Shown: piece by piece, positions 1 to 8,082 of the stretch
Position numbering within the stretch: position 1 is the stretch's first letter
Layout of the letters: each line of letters begins with the position of its first letter
Assembly: GCF_021012795.1 (NCBI RefSeq)
Contig: NZ_VFYU01000015.1
Coordinates: 62,001 to 126,000 of the forward strand
Reading direction: 5' to 3'
Source of the DNA: Psychrobacter sp. I-STPA10
Lineage (GTDB): Bacteria > Pseudomonadota > Gammaproteobacteria > Pseudomonadales > Moraxellaceae
DNA: 64,000 nt
The notes under the pieces: generated by a model
The model's input: the letters and a program-made list of their open reading frames with translations, nothing else
Told to the model about the DNA's origin: nothing
Databases searched by the model: none
Position numbers and translations under genes: made by a program

Positions 1-77
1 TTACTTCTATCTATTTGTTCTATTTGTTTTAGTTTCACTCTACCACCAATTAAGCCTCATCACTCATCTGATACAAA

Positions 78-473
78 TCATGTCATAAATGCGCTCTGTA
101 CCCATTCTGGTAGCAAACTGCTATTCTCATAAGCCAATACATCAAAACGACATTCACACTGGTCATACTCAGGATGCTGCTGCAAAAAATAGCGGGCAGC
201 TTTAATAATTTTACGCTGCTTAGCCGCAGTCACACTCATCAAGGCATCAGCAAATGCTGAAGATTTACGTTGACGTACTTCCACAAATATCAACGTATCC
301 CAAGCCATACCGTGCTGTAACATCACCAAGTCCAGCTCGCCAACTTTGGGCTGCTGCCAGTTTTGAGCAATCAGTATCAATCCTTGGTCTTGTAGATATT
401 GTGATGCCATCTGTTCAAAGTATCCACCTTGACGCTGAGTGGGTGAGGTTAAGGATAGGGGCTTTTTTTGCAT
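78..473 (-). CDS. yraN: YraN/UPF0102 family nuclease-fold protein
   Basis: 131 aa, the usual size of this family. It has the YraN core: GELDLVM at about residues 45-51 followed by LIFVEVRQR at about 61-69, the Asp/Glu-x-Val/Arg pattern of the restriction-endonuclease-like fold. The cellular role of YraN is not settled; nuclease activity is inferred from the fold. It is divergent from rsmI, its frequent neighbour in proteobacteria, which supports the call. The ATG has only a weak upstream purine stretch, so the exact start is less certain. Confidence 0.85.
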   Translation of the reverse strand: MQKKPLSLTSPTQRQGGYFEQMASQYLQDQGLILIAQNWQQPKVGELDLVMLQHGMAWDTLIFVEVRQRKSSAFADALMSVTAAKQRKIIKAARYFLQQHPEYDQCECRFDVLAYENSSLLPEWVQSAFMT

Positions 474-621
474 ACACTTGCTATCATGAATAGATGAATT
501 GATAAAAACCTAAAACGCTTATATTAGCACAACATGATACACTAGCGAGGTTCTAAGCGATTTGCTGCTGTCGTTAATTTTTGTTGACCCCATTTTAAGA
601 TATTGAGGTATTGAGGTATTT

Positions 622-1512
622 ATGTCATCTAACCCCTCCCCTATTGATATTGACCCCGCAAAAAAACTACCCGCTGCTTTATATGTCGTTGCTACCCCCA
701 TTGGCAATTTGGATGACATGACCCCGCGTGCGATTGCAACCCTAAAAGCAGTTGATATCATTGCCTGCGAAGATACCCGTACTTCCGGCAAACTGCTAAA
801 CCACTTTAACATTGATACCCCGACATGGGCATACCATGAACATAATAGCGAGGTACAAACCCCCAAACTCATTGAGCGCATCCAAAGTGGCTATGCTGTG
901 GCATTAATTAGCGATGCGGGCACACCGCTAATCAGCGATCCAGGCTTTCAACTGGTACAAGCTGCACACGAGGCTAGAGTGAAAGTCGTGCCTGTGGCTG
1001 GTGTGTCTGCGGTAATTACTGCCTTGTCAGTGGCAGGCTTGCCGTCAGACAAATTTACCTTTGTCGGCTTTTTACCTGCCAAAACACATGGTAGACAAAA
1101 ACTGTTACAGACATATCACGAGCGTAGTGAAACATTGATATTTTATGAAGCCCCGCACCGTATTATTGCCAGTTTAGAAGATATGGCAACTGTCTTTGGA
1201 CACAAGCGTTCTATTACTTATTGCCGTGAGCTAACCAAAACTTTTGAGACGGTGGTTAAAAGTAGCATCGGTGAACTGATTGAATTTGTCAAACAAGACA
1301 GCAATCAGCAAAAAGGGGAGATTGTGTTGGTGGTGGCAGGTCATAGCGCACAAAAGCAATTGGATGAATCTGTGCAACACGATAAATTATTACTGCGTTT
1401 ACTAGAAGATTTGTCCGTGAAAAAAGCGGCTGCGTTGGCATCTGATATCACAGGGGTGAAAAAAAATGCCCTTTATCAACGGCTTTTACAGTTACAACAA
1501 CAAGATAGCTAA
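622..1512 (+). CDS. rsmI: 16S rRNA (cytidine-1402-2'-O)-methyltransferase RsmI
   Basis: 296 aa. RsmI uses S-adenosylmethionine to methylate the ribose of C1402 in the decoding centre of 16S rRNA. The N-terminal tetrapyrrole-methylase fold starts with VVATPIGNLDDMTPRA (about residues 22-37), then ACEDTRTSGKLL and LISDAGTPLISDPG, which form the SAM and substrate pocket. The C-terminal part (about 230-296) is the small helical domain normal for RsmI. It is transcribed away from yraN across a gap of about 150 bp that must hold both promoters. Confidence 0.95.
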   Translation: MSSNPSPIDIDPAKKLPAALYVVATPIGNLDDMTPRAIATLKAVDIIACEDTRTSGKLLNHFNIDTPTWAYHEHNSEVQTPKLIERIQSGYAVALISDAGTPLISDPGFQLVQAAHEARVKVVPVAGVSAVITALSVAGLPSDKFTFVGFLPAKTHGRQKLLQTYHERSETLIFYEAPHRIIASLEDMATVFGHKRSITYCRELTKTFETVVKSSIGELIEFVKQDSNQQKGEIVLVVAGHSAQKQLDESVQHDKLLLRLLEDLSVKKAAALASDITGVKKNALYQRLLQLQQQDS

Positions 1513-1580
1513 GCAACAAACACCTAAGCGACAAGTCATCTGTTTTTTATAAACTTTCTATTTTTTATAAACAATGCCCT

Positions 1581-2489
1581 ATGTTAAAAATTGCCTATTC
1601 TGATATTTTTGCCTATCAAGTACCCAAAAAGCACCGCTTTCCGATGCAAAAATATACCCTTATTCCTGAACGCTTGCTGGCTGAAGGCACCATCAGCCGT
1701 GAGAATTTTTTTGCCCCGAATAAATTAAGCGAAGATGAGATATTAACCACTCACACCAACGATTATTGGCACAAACTGAAAACCCAAACCTTAACGCCCA
1801 AAGAGGCACGCCCCATCGGCTTTGAGATGACACCACAATTAGTAGAGCGGGGTCGTTATATTGCCCATGCCACTTATGAATGTGCGCTATTTGCCAAAGA
1901 GTACGGTATTGCAATGAATGTGGCAGGGGGCACGCACCATGCTTTTGCCGACCACGGTGAGGGGTTTTGTGTGTTTAATGATGTGTGTATTGCCAGCAAT
2001 TTATTATTGGCACGAGGACAGGCTCAAAAAATTTTGATAGTGGATTTGGATGTGCATCAAGGCAATGGCAATGCCAGTATTATGCAACATGAAGATAGAG
2101 TGTTTGTTTTTAGTATGCATGGGGCAAAAAATTATCCGTTTCGTAAGCAGCAATCAGATTTGGATATTGAGCTAGACAATGACACTGGCGATGCGCAGTA
2201 TTTGGCAATTTTGCACGATACCCTACCGCGGCTGATTGAACAGGTCAATCCTGATATGATGTTTTATCAATCGGCCGTTGATGTGTTGGCAACCGATAAA
2301 TTAGGCAAATTAGCACTGAGCCGTGAGGGCTGCTATGCTCGTGATGAGTTTGTATTACGTCAAGCCCATGCTCATCAAATTCCCATTGCAGTGGTGATGG
2401 GTGGTGGTTATTCAGAAAACATTGAAGATGTGGTTGAAGCGCATTGCAATACTTTTCGCTTGGCACAAAAAATATTTTTTGCGGATTAA
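1581..2489 (+). CDS. Histone deacetylase-family (acetoin utilisation/acetylpolyamine amidohydrolase-like) hydrolase
   Basis: 302 aa with the arginase/deacetylase fold. Visible catalytic elements are the paired His119-His120 in GGTHHAF, the zinc ligands Asp157 and His159 in VDLDVHQGNG, and Asp234 in YQSAVDVLATDKLG, ending with the glycine-rich VVMGGGYS. These proteins remove acyl groups from lysine or polyamines through a catalytic zinc; the substrate here is unknown. It follows rsmI by 68 bp on the same strand and may be cotranscribed. It converges with the alkA-like gene with only 37 bp between them. Confidence 0.88.
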   Translation: MLKIAYSDIFAYQVPKKHRFPMQKYTLIPERLLAEGTISRENFFAPNKLSEDEILTTHTNDYWHKLKTQTLTPKEARPIGFEMTPQLVERGRYIAHATYECALFAKEYGIAMNVAGGTHHAFADHGEGFCVFNDVCIASNLLLARGQAQKILIVDLDVHQGNGNASIMQHEDRVFVFSMHGAKNYPFRKQQSDLDIELDNDTGDAQYLAILHDTLPRLIEQVNPDMMFYQSAVDVLATDKLGKLALSREGCYARDEFVLRQAHAHQIPIAVVMGGGYSENIEDVVEAHCNTFRLAQKIFFAD

Positions 2490-2526
2490 TTTTTGCTTAT
2501 CTTTTTCTGATTAATAACTTAGTTTG

Positions 2527-3171
2527 CTAAACAGGCAAACCTTGTCTGTCTTTTAACCAACCATAATATGCCCATAATAATAGGCTGGCAGTACTGCGAT
2601 GTGGTGACCACGGCTGCGACAATTCGTATAACTGCTTGGAGGTGGGTCGGGAGTCTAGCTCAAAGAGTACCATTGCCCCCACTTTGATTGCCAAATCATC
2701 GACTGCCAACACATCGGCTCGCCCAAGCGAAAATAACAAATACATCTCTGCCGTCCAGCGTCCGATGCCTGTCACTGCCGTTAAAGTGTCTATCACTTCA
2801 TCATCGGGCAGGCTTGCCAATTTTGCAAAATCAATATTATGCTCAACCAATGAGCGTACATAACGGATTTTTCGTTTCGATAATCCTTGTGCCCGTAATA
2901 AATCATCCTCAGCAGATTTGATATTCTCAGGCTGAATTAATTCTGCTTCTTCTAGCCGCTTCCAGATGCTAGCGGCGGCAGCTACTGAAAGCTGTTGCCC
3001 CACCATCGCTCGTAATAATGACTCAAATCCTTGTGATTTACGACGCAAATCAGGCACACCCACTTGGGCATAGACGTCGGCAAAACGTGGCTCTATGCTA
3101 ATAAGCTGGTCAATATGCTCGGCAAGCTCTTTAGGCGTATCAATGGTGGTAATGGGTGCAGATGTTGGCAT
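2527..3171 (-). CDS. DNA-3-methyladenine glycosylase II (AlkA-type HhH-GPD)
   Basis: 214 aa, so it is the compact form lacking the N-terminal domain of E. coli AlkA. The helix-hairpin-helix is VTGIGRWTAEMYLLF (about residues 132-146), and the catalytic Asp lies in ADVLAVDDLAI about 15 residues later, the standard GPD arrangement. It removes alkylated bases from DNA in base-excision repair. There are no cysteines of an iron-sulfur loop at the C-terminus, which separates it from Nth and MutY. The start region is divergent from the next gene with about 50 bp between. Confidence 0.9.
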   Translation of the reverse strand: MPTSAPITTIDTPKELAEHIDQLISIEPRFADVYAQVGVPDLRRKSQGFESLLRAMVGQQLSVAAAASIWKRLEEAELIQPENIKSAEDDLLRAQGLSKRKIRYVRSLVEHNIDFAKLASLPDDEVIDTLTAVTGIGRWTAEMYLLFSLGRADVLAVDDLAIKVGAMVLFELDSRPTSKQLYELSQPWSPHRSTASLLLWAYYGWLKDRQGLPV

Positions 3172-3220
3172 AAAATTCTCAGGTTCTTAACGCATAAGAC
3201 AGGTAAAAAGGCAGGTAAAC

Positions 3221-4207
3221 TTGAAAGTATTATACCGTTTTTTTAGTCGGCGTTTATTTTGGCTGGCATGGCTGGCGTTGATTGTTTTGCTACTAAGCCA
3301 ATTGTTCGGGCGAATCTATTGGCAATTAGAGTTATTTAGCCACTATCTGCCCCATGTTGCCATTTTATTATTATTGGCAAGTTGTTTTTATCCAGTTCAT
3401 AAAAAATACTTAGTTTCTCGCCAGATACAATTGGGGGTTCGATTAGGATTTGGCTTGCTTGGTGGAATTTTACTGCTGCTAAGTTTACAGTCCCTATCCA
3501 TGCTAACTCAAAACGTTAATCCGCCAGATAGCACCATTGCACCGCTTACAATCGCTTATCAAAATGTCAACATTGGTAATCAACAAGCCAAGCAAACTTT
3601 GGCACAATTAACCCAATTTCAGCCAGATGTCTTAATTTTACTGGAGGCTGGCGGAGAGAATTGGCAGCAACCTTTACAGACGCTGATAACTGAAAACTAC
3701 TACCCCATCCATTGCCAACATAAGGATAACAGCCCATTTGCGATGCAGGTTTTTGTCCATCAATCCAATGCTCATTGTGAAGTGATAAAGTTTGCCGATT
3801 TTCCTGCCATTAAAATAACGCTGCCCAACTTACCCAATCAGCGTAGCATTTATGCGGTACATCCACCGCCACCGATTAATAGCGATTTAGCACATGCCAG
3901 AAATCAGTATTTACATGCGCTAAAACAGCATCTTTTGAGCACAAATTTACAGGGTAATTATTTAATCATTGGTGATTTTAATTTATCGGCATTTTCACCG
4001 ATTTATCGAGATTTTATCGCTGATAGCAAGCTACAAAGAGCCACGCCACGAGGCTTGCCAACGTGGTTACCTTTTGCCATTTCTATTGATCAGATATTGA
4101 TACATAGTAGGCAAAATACTTCTAGCACCAATGATATTAACATTCAGGTTCAGCCGTTAGCTTGGGTGGGTTCTGACCATCGAGGATTTTTGCTGAGTTG
4201 GGAATAA
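3221..4207 (+). CDS. Membrane-anchored endonuclease/exonuclease/phosphatase family protein
   Basis: 328 aa. The start is TTG (3221) preceded by AGGTAAAC; no in-frame ATG precedes the membrane segments, so TTG is chosen. Three hydrophobic segments (about residues 10-30, 40-55 and 72-92) are followed by an EEP domain with TIAYQNVN, QPDVLILLEAG (metal-binding Glu), YLIIGDFNLS (catalytic Asp/Asn) and VGSDHRGFLLSW (catalytic Asp-His). The layout matches the YafD-like membrane EEP proteins, whose substrate is unknown. Whether it cleaves nucleic acid or a phospho-ester is not visible from the sequence. Confidence 0.8.
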   Translation: MKVLYRFFSRRLFWLAWLALIVLLLSQLFGRIYWQLELFSHYLPHVAILLLLASCFYPVHKKYLVSRQIQLGVRLGFGLLGGILLLLSLQSLSMLTQNVNPPDSTIAPLTIAYQNVNIGNQQAKQTLAQLTQFQPDVLILLEAGGENWQQPLQTLITENYYPIHCQHKDNSPFAMQVFVHQSNAHCEVIKFADFPAIKITLPNLPNQRSIYAVHPPPPINSDLAHARNQYLHALKQHLLSTNLQGNYLIIGDFNLSAFSPIYRDFIADSKLQRATPRGLPTWLPFAISIDQILIHSRQNTSSTNDINIQVQPLAWVGSDHRGFLLSWE

Positions 4208-4247
4208 GGGGCTGCTAAGATCAGCAGAAAAAAGCTTAAAAACCCTC

Positions 4248-4283
4248 AAAAAAAGAGCCACCATCATTAGATTATGGCCCTTT
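4248..4283 (-). terminator. Rho-independent terminator of coaBC
   Basis: Read on the minus strand, an 8-bp stem AAGGGCCA/TGGCTCTT (one G-U pair) closes over a 14-nt loop and is followed by a run of T. It lies just past the coaBC stop. In the plus direction the wobble becomes a mismatch, so it should work mainly for coaBC. Confidence 0.6.
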
Positions 4284-4315
4284 TGCTTATTAAAGATTAA
4301 TGCAAGCGAGTTAAG

Positions 4316-5548
4316 TTAAGACACATGCTGTGCAATCAATGCAACTAATTGCTCGGCAATCTTATCTTTACTCGCTTTAGATAATGGCACAGGCTGATGC
4401 TGATAGTGATCAGCAAAAAATACTGTCATTGCATTGTCATCACTGGCAAAACCAATATCAGAACGTGACACATCATTGCAAGCAATTATATCCAGTTTTT
4501 TGGCAACCAACTTGCCATGTGCATATTTTTCGACATCTTGAGTTTCTGCGGCAAAACCCACCATAAAGATATCAGGATTATCAGCTGAGATAGTGGCTAA
4601 AATATCAGGATTTTTGACCAAATCTAAGGTCATTTGCTCTTGTATCTTTTTGATTTTTTGTGGTGCCGCTTCACGAGTACGATAATCGGCAACGGCAGCA
4701 GTGGCGATAAAAATATCAACTGGGAGTTGTGGATCACTGGTCAATGTTTCGGCAACCTCAAGCATATTGTTTGCAGAAGACACATCAATACGATTCACCG
4801 CAAACGGAGTATTCAAATACACATGCCCTGCAATCAAAGTCACCGTTGCCCCTGCATCACGACACGCTCGTGCTAAAGCAAAGCCCATCTTGCCTGTAGA
4901 ATGATTGGACAAATAGCGCACAGGATCGATTGCTTCAAGCGTTGCCCCTGCGGTAATCACCACATGCTTGCCCGCCAGCGTTTGGGGAATGGTGTGACGT
5001 TTTATATGGTATTCAATGTGCGCTAGTAGCTCATCAGGCTCAGGTAATCTTCCTGCTCCCACATCGCCACACGCCTGCTCACCACTATTGGGGGCAATAA
5101 GATGATAACCATAACTTTGTAGTCGCTGCACATTGGCTTGTACCGCCTTATTTGCCCACATTTGCTGATTCATCGCTGGGGCAAATAAAATCGGTGCGGT
5201 GGTCGCTAAGCAGACTGTGGTAAGCAAGTCATCGGCACAGCCTGATGCTAAGCGAGCAAGGGTATTGGCAGAGGCGGGTGCAATGATAATAAAATCTGCC
5301 CATTTTGCCAGCTCAATGTGCCCCATGCCCAGCTCTGCCTCTGCATCTAGTAGCTCGGTATGTACCTTATTGCCTGTTAGTGCTTGTAGCGTCAGTGGGG
5401 TAATAAATGCTTGTGCCCCTTGGGTCATGATTACCCGTACCTCAAAATCAGCTTTTATCAATAAACGGGCAAAAAAAGCAGCTTTATAGGCAGCAATGCC
5501 ACCTGTAATGCCAAGAATAATACGAACTTTTGTGCTTTGATGTGTCAT
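4316..5548 (-). CDS. coaBC: Bifunctional phosphopantothenoylcysteine decarboxylase/phosphopantothenate-cysteine ligase
   Basis: 410 aa, full length. It catalyses two successive steps of coenzyme A synthesis. The flavin-dependent CoaC half has GITGGIAAYKA at the N-terminus, His77 in GMGHIELAKWAD, PAMNQQMW with Asn127, and ACGDVGAGRL with the active cysteine near residue 160. The CoaB half begins about residue 190 with HVVITAGATLEAIDPVR and SNHSTGKMG, the CTP-binding and dimerisation elements. No dut gene, its frequent neighbour, is present here. Confidence 0.95.
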   Translation of the reverse strand: MTHQSTKVRIILGITGGIAAYKAAFFARLLIKADFEVRVIMTQGAQAFITPLTLQALTGNKVHTELLDAEAELGMGHIELAKWADFIIIAPASANTLARLASGCADDLLTTVCLATTAPILFAPAMNQQMWANKAVQANVQRLQSYGYHLIAPNSGEQACGDVGAGRLPEPDELLAHIEYHIKRHTIPQTLAGKHVVITAGATLEAIDPVRYLSNHSTGKMGFALARACRDAGATVTLIAGHVYLNTPFAVNRIDVSSANNMLEVAETLTSDPQLPVDIFIATAAVADYRTREAAPQKIKKIQEQMTLDLVKNPDILATISADNPDIFMVGFAAETQDVEKYAHGKLVAKKLDIIACNDVSRSDIGFASDDNAMTVFFADHYQHQPVPLSKASKDKIAEQLVALIAQHVS

Positions 5549-5603
5549 TAGGCTATCAACTGTTAAAAATGTTAAAGGTTATTAAATATAAAATATGAAT
5601 ATA

Positions 5604-5629
5604 TAGAGTCTGTTGAACATTCATCTTCA
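5604..5629 (+). repeat. Solo transposon-like end
   Basis: The 26 bases at 5604-5629 match the terminus at 44009-44036 (minus strand) except for one missing T. The shared core is TCTGTTGAACATTCATCTTC. No partner inverted end is visible nearby, so this is a solo end or a decayed element. Confidence 0.6.
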
Positions 5630-5804
5630 GTGGTGGATTTATATTAGGCAAACCATAGTCTGCTCAAGATAAAACCATAACGTTAAGATAAGGCAAAAAA
5701 TTGGCTTATGGTAGCAATTTTTTATATGTATGGGGGAGCTTTTGCCAAATAGACACAGTCATATCATACAAATCAAGTGATGCATCTATACGTTTATACA
5801 TTAG

Positions 5805-5900
5805 TTATCTCACTCTCAACTTATTTTACTTATTTGACACCAAACCCTCTCCTTGAAATAAGGGAGGACTTAAAAGCCAGTTCCTCCCTCTTTTTTAAGC
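5805..5900 (+). repeat. Truncated copy of the 269-bp dispersed repeat
   Basis: The sequence runs parallel to 54897-55000: a TTATCTCACTCTCAACTT terminus, then a CCCTCTCCTTGAAATAAGGG-type palindrome and GACTTAAAAGCCAG. The right-hand terminus seen in the complete copy is missing. Confidence 0.65.
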
Positions 5901-6172
5901 GGGCGGCACAGCTACTAGAAATTATTTACGAAGCCTCTAAAACCATATACAGCCAGTCCACGTCCACATCATAAAAATTAATAAAATCAATGTGTAGCAA
6001 CCGCCAATAATCTATAAAATTGTGTAACTTCTATTCATAATCAAGACATCTTTTATTGAGTTTTAAATGCCTATTGAGATATAATTCCATACTTATATTC
6101 ATGATTTAATCATAATATTAAGGAATCATTGACAACAAATACCAATCCACTCATATTTGAAGGAATGACTAT

Positions 6173-7060
6173 ATGTTAGCTGTCTCTTCTCGTTTTCTAA
6201 CTCTATCTATCATTGCCCCACTTTTTTTATGCACTGCCTGCTCTAACTCCAATCAACCCACCAATTCTGCGACAAACTCATCTACCAATTCAGCCACAAG
6301 TCAAACCCCCTCTGAAACAACAACAGAAGCTGAAACAGCCAATACCACAGAGCCCACGGGTGATAATAGCGCAGACTTACCCAACTATATTGTTGCGGTA
6401 GAAAATGAATATAAGCCCTTTAGCTTTCGTGATGAGAATGCACAACTAATCGGCTATGACGTAGACATACTCGATGCCATTGCCAAAGACCAAAACTTTA
6501 CCGTCACTTATATTCCTGCACCTTTTAGTGAAAAATTTCAAGACTTAAAAGCCAAAAAATATGACATTGTGGCGGCAGGTACCAGTATTACAGATGAACG
6601 TAAAAAGACCATGGATTTTAGTAATCCCTATCATGATTCTTATCAAGCTGTCATTGCACTACCCAATCAACCTGTCATTAACAATTTTGAAAATTTAATA
6701 GAACATACCATTGCCGTTGAACCTAATACCATCTCTGATAAATTTTTAAAAGAGACTATAAAAATAAATCCTAGCAATATTATCCCCGTCACTACCCCTT
6801 TTACAGCCATAGAAAAGGTAATACAAAATCAAGCTGACTATGCCATCTCAGATTCCCCGGTTTTACAATATTACGGACAGCAATTTCAAGATTTAGACTT
6901 GAAAGTCTATATTGACAAAAGCTCTGAACCTGATCATTATGGCTTTGTCGTGGCAAAAAACCGTGACGATGATTTATTACAAAAGATCAATACTGGCTTA
7001 AACAATATTAAAGCGGATGGTACTTATCAAGCCATCAATCAAAAATGGTTTGGTCAGTAA
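6173..7060 (+). CDS. Periplasmic amino-acid-type substrate-binding lipoprotein (SBP_bac_3)
   Basis: 295 aa. The signal segment ends at LFLCTAC, a lipobox-like site with an unusual residue at -3, followed by a Ser/Thr/Asn/Glu-rich linker to about residue 70. The binding domain has YIVAVENEYKPFSF, IGYDVDILDAIA, FQDLKAKKYDIVAAGTSIT and DERKKTMDFSNPY, typical of ABC transporter polar-amino-acid receptors. AAGGA lies 8 bp before the ATG. No permease or ATPase gene is adjacent, so it is an orphan receptor. It is a paralogue of the protein at 44034-44915. The ligand is unknown. Confidence 0.85.
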   Translation: MLAVSSRFLTLSIIAPLFLCTACSNSNQPTNSATNSSTNSATSQTPSETTTEAETANTTEPTGDNSADLPNYIVAVENEYKPFSFRDENAQLIGYDVDILDAIAKDQNFTVTYIPAPFSEKFQDLKAKKYDIVAAGTSITDERKKTMDFSNPYHDSYQAVIALPNQPVINNFENLIEHTIAVEPNTISDKFLKETIKINPSNIIPVTTPFTAIEKVIQNQADYAISDSPVLQYYGQQFQDLDLKVYIDKSSEPDHYGFVVAKNRDDDLLQKINTGLNNIKADGTYQAINQKWFGQ

Positions 7061-7101
7061 AATATTCATATTAACGAAAAACATTAAAAAAGGCAGTCAT
7101 C

Positions 7102-7785
7102 ATGGCAATTAAAGACTGGCATAAAGATGACCGCCCTAGAGAAAAACTACTCAATCTCGGTGCCGCTGCATTAACGGATGCCGAGATATTGGCTATCTTT
7201 TTGCGTACTGGTAGCAAAACTCAATCTGCCATTGATTTGGCCCGCTCACTCATTACACAATTTGGTAGTCTGGCTGAGCTACTAGCTGCACCACCTGAAA
7301 CTGTCCTATCCTGCCATGGTATTGGGACTGCCAAGTATGCACAGATGCTTGCCAGCCTTGAGATGGGCAAACGCTATCTAGACAGTCAACTTAAAACAGG
7401 TAATACCCTCAATCGCTCACAAGCTGTCAAAGATTATGTCAGCACCCAACTTCGTCAACACAGCCGTGAAGTCTTTGCGGTTTTATGTTTAGACAATGCC
7501 TTAACGCTGATCAACTATGAGGTACTGTTTACAGGTGGTATCAGCGCCTGCTCAGTGTGCGTCAAACAAGTACTGCGTCATGCGCTCAGCCACGGTGCCA
7601 GTCAGCTTATCATTGCCCACAACCACCCCCGAGTCAGTGCAACACCCTCAGCAGCAGACAATCAGCTCACCACCCAACTCAAGCAGGCTTGTGAGCTGAT
7701 TGACATTCATTTGATTGATCATATTATCGTTGGACGTAACGATACCCTGTCTTATGCCGAATTAGGACTCGCCCCTTTTGAATGA
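7102..7785 (+). CDS. radC: RadC-family JAB/MPN domain protein
   Basis: 227 aa. The N-terminal part begins IKDWHKDDRPREKLL and carries a helix-hairpin-helix segment near CHGIGTAKYAQ (about residues 73-83). The C-terminal part is the JAMM metalloprotease-like domain with IAHNHPRVSATPSAAD (about 173-188), giving the two His and one Asp zinc ligands. RadC was once linked to DNA repair, but that role was withdrawn and its function is unknown. It lies 41 bp after the binding-protein gene on the same strand. Confidence 0.9.
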   Translation: MAIKDWHKDDRPREKLLNLGAAALTDAEILAIFLRTGSKTQSAIDLARSLITQFGSLAELLAAPPETVLSCHGIGTAKYAQMLASLEMGKRYLDSQLKTGNTLNRSQAVKDYVSTQLRQHSREVFAVLCLDNALTLINYEVLFTGGISACSVCVKQVLRHALSHGASQLIIAHNHPRVSATPSAADNQLTTQLKQACELIDIHLIDHIIVGRNDTLSYAELGLAPFE

Positions 7786-8082
7786 TTTTTTAACGACCTC
7801 GATAGCTAAAAAGCATAACTAAAAAATAAGCTAAATTCATGCCCCATACTCATCATAGGGTAAGCAAGTATCGTTATTTTTTACAGCCTATTTCATCCAA
7901 ATAACCTCTTATCATCTACACTTTGTTGACATCTTGTAATATTTCTCTGCTTGATTATGACAAAAGCTTTGCCTACTCTAGTCTTAAGTATTTTCCATAC
8001 GCAAAGATAAGAATACGCAAAAAAGTACTTTGACTCATAAAAATGCCATGCTGTATAAAAATACACTAAAGAGACGCTTATC

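Larger units (their letters stand above)
5549..6172. other. Intergenic region with two repeat remnants
   Basis: 624 bp with no convincing gene. A 65-codon frame at 5777-5974 is built from a dispersed repeat and is not called. It holds a single transposon-like end at 5604-5629 and a truncated copy of the 54897-55165 repeat from 5805 to about 5900. The rest is AT-rich and must contain the promoter of the substrate-binding protein gene at 6173. Confidence 0.6.

Noticed and set aside
1..77. Possible end of another gene at the left edge
   Set aside because: The frame ending at the first bases has a stop within two codons; no coding signal is visible.
5777..5974. 65-residue open frame
   Set aside because: It is made largely of a dispersed repeat also found at 54897-55000 and has no ribosome-binding site.
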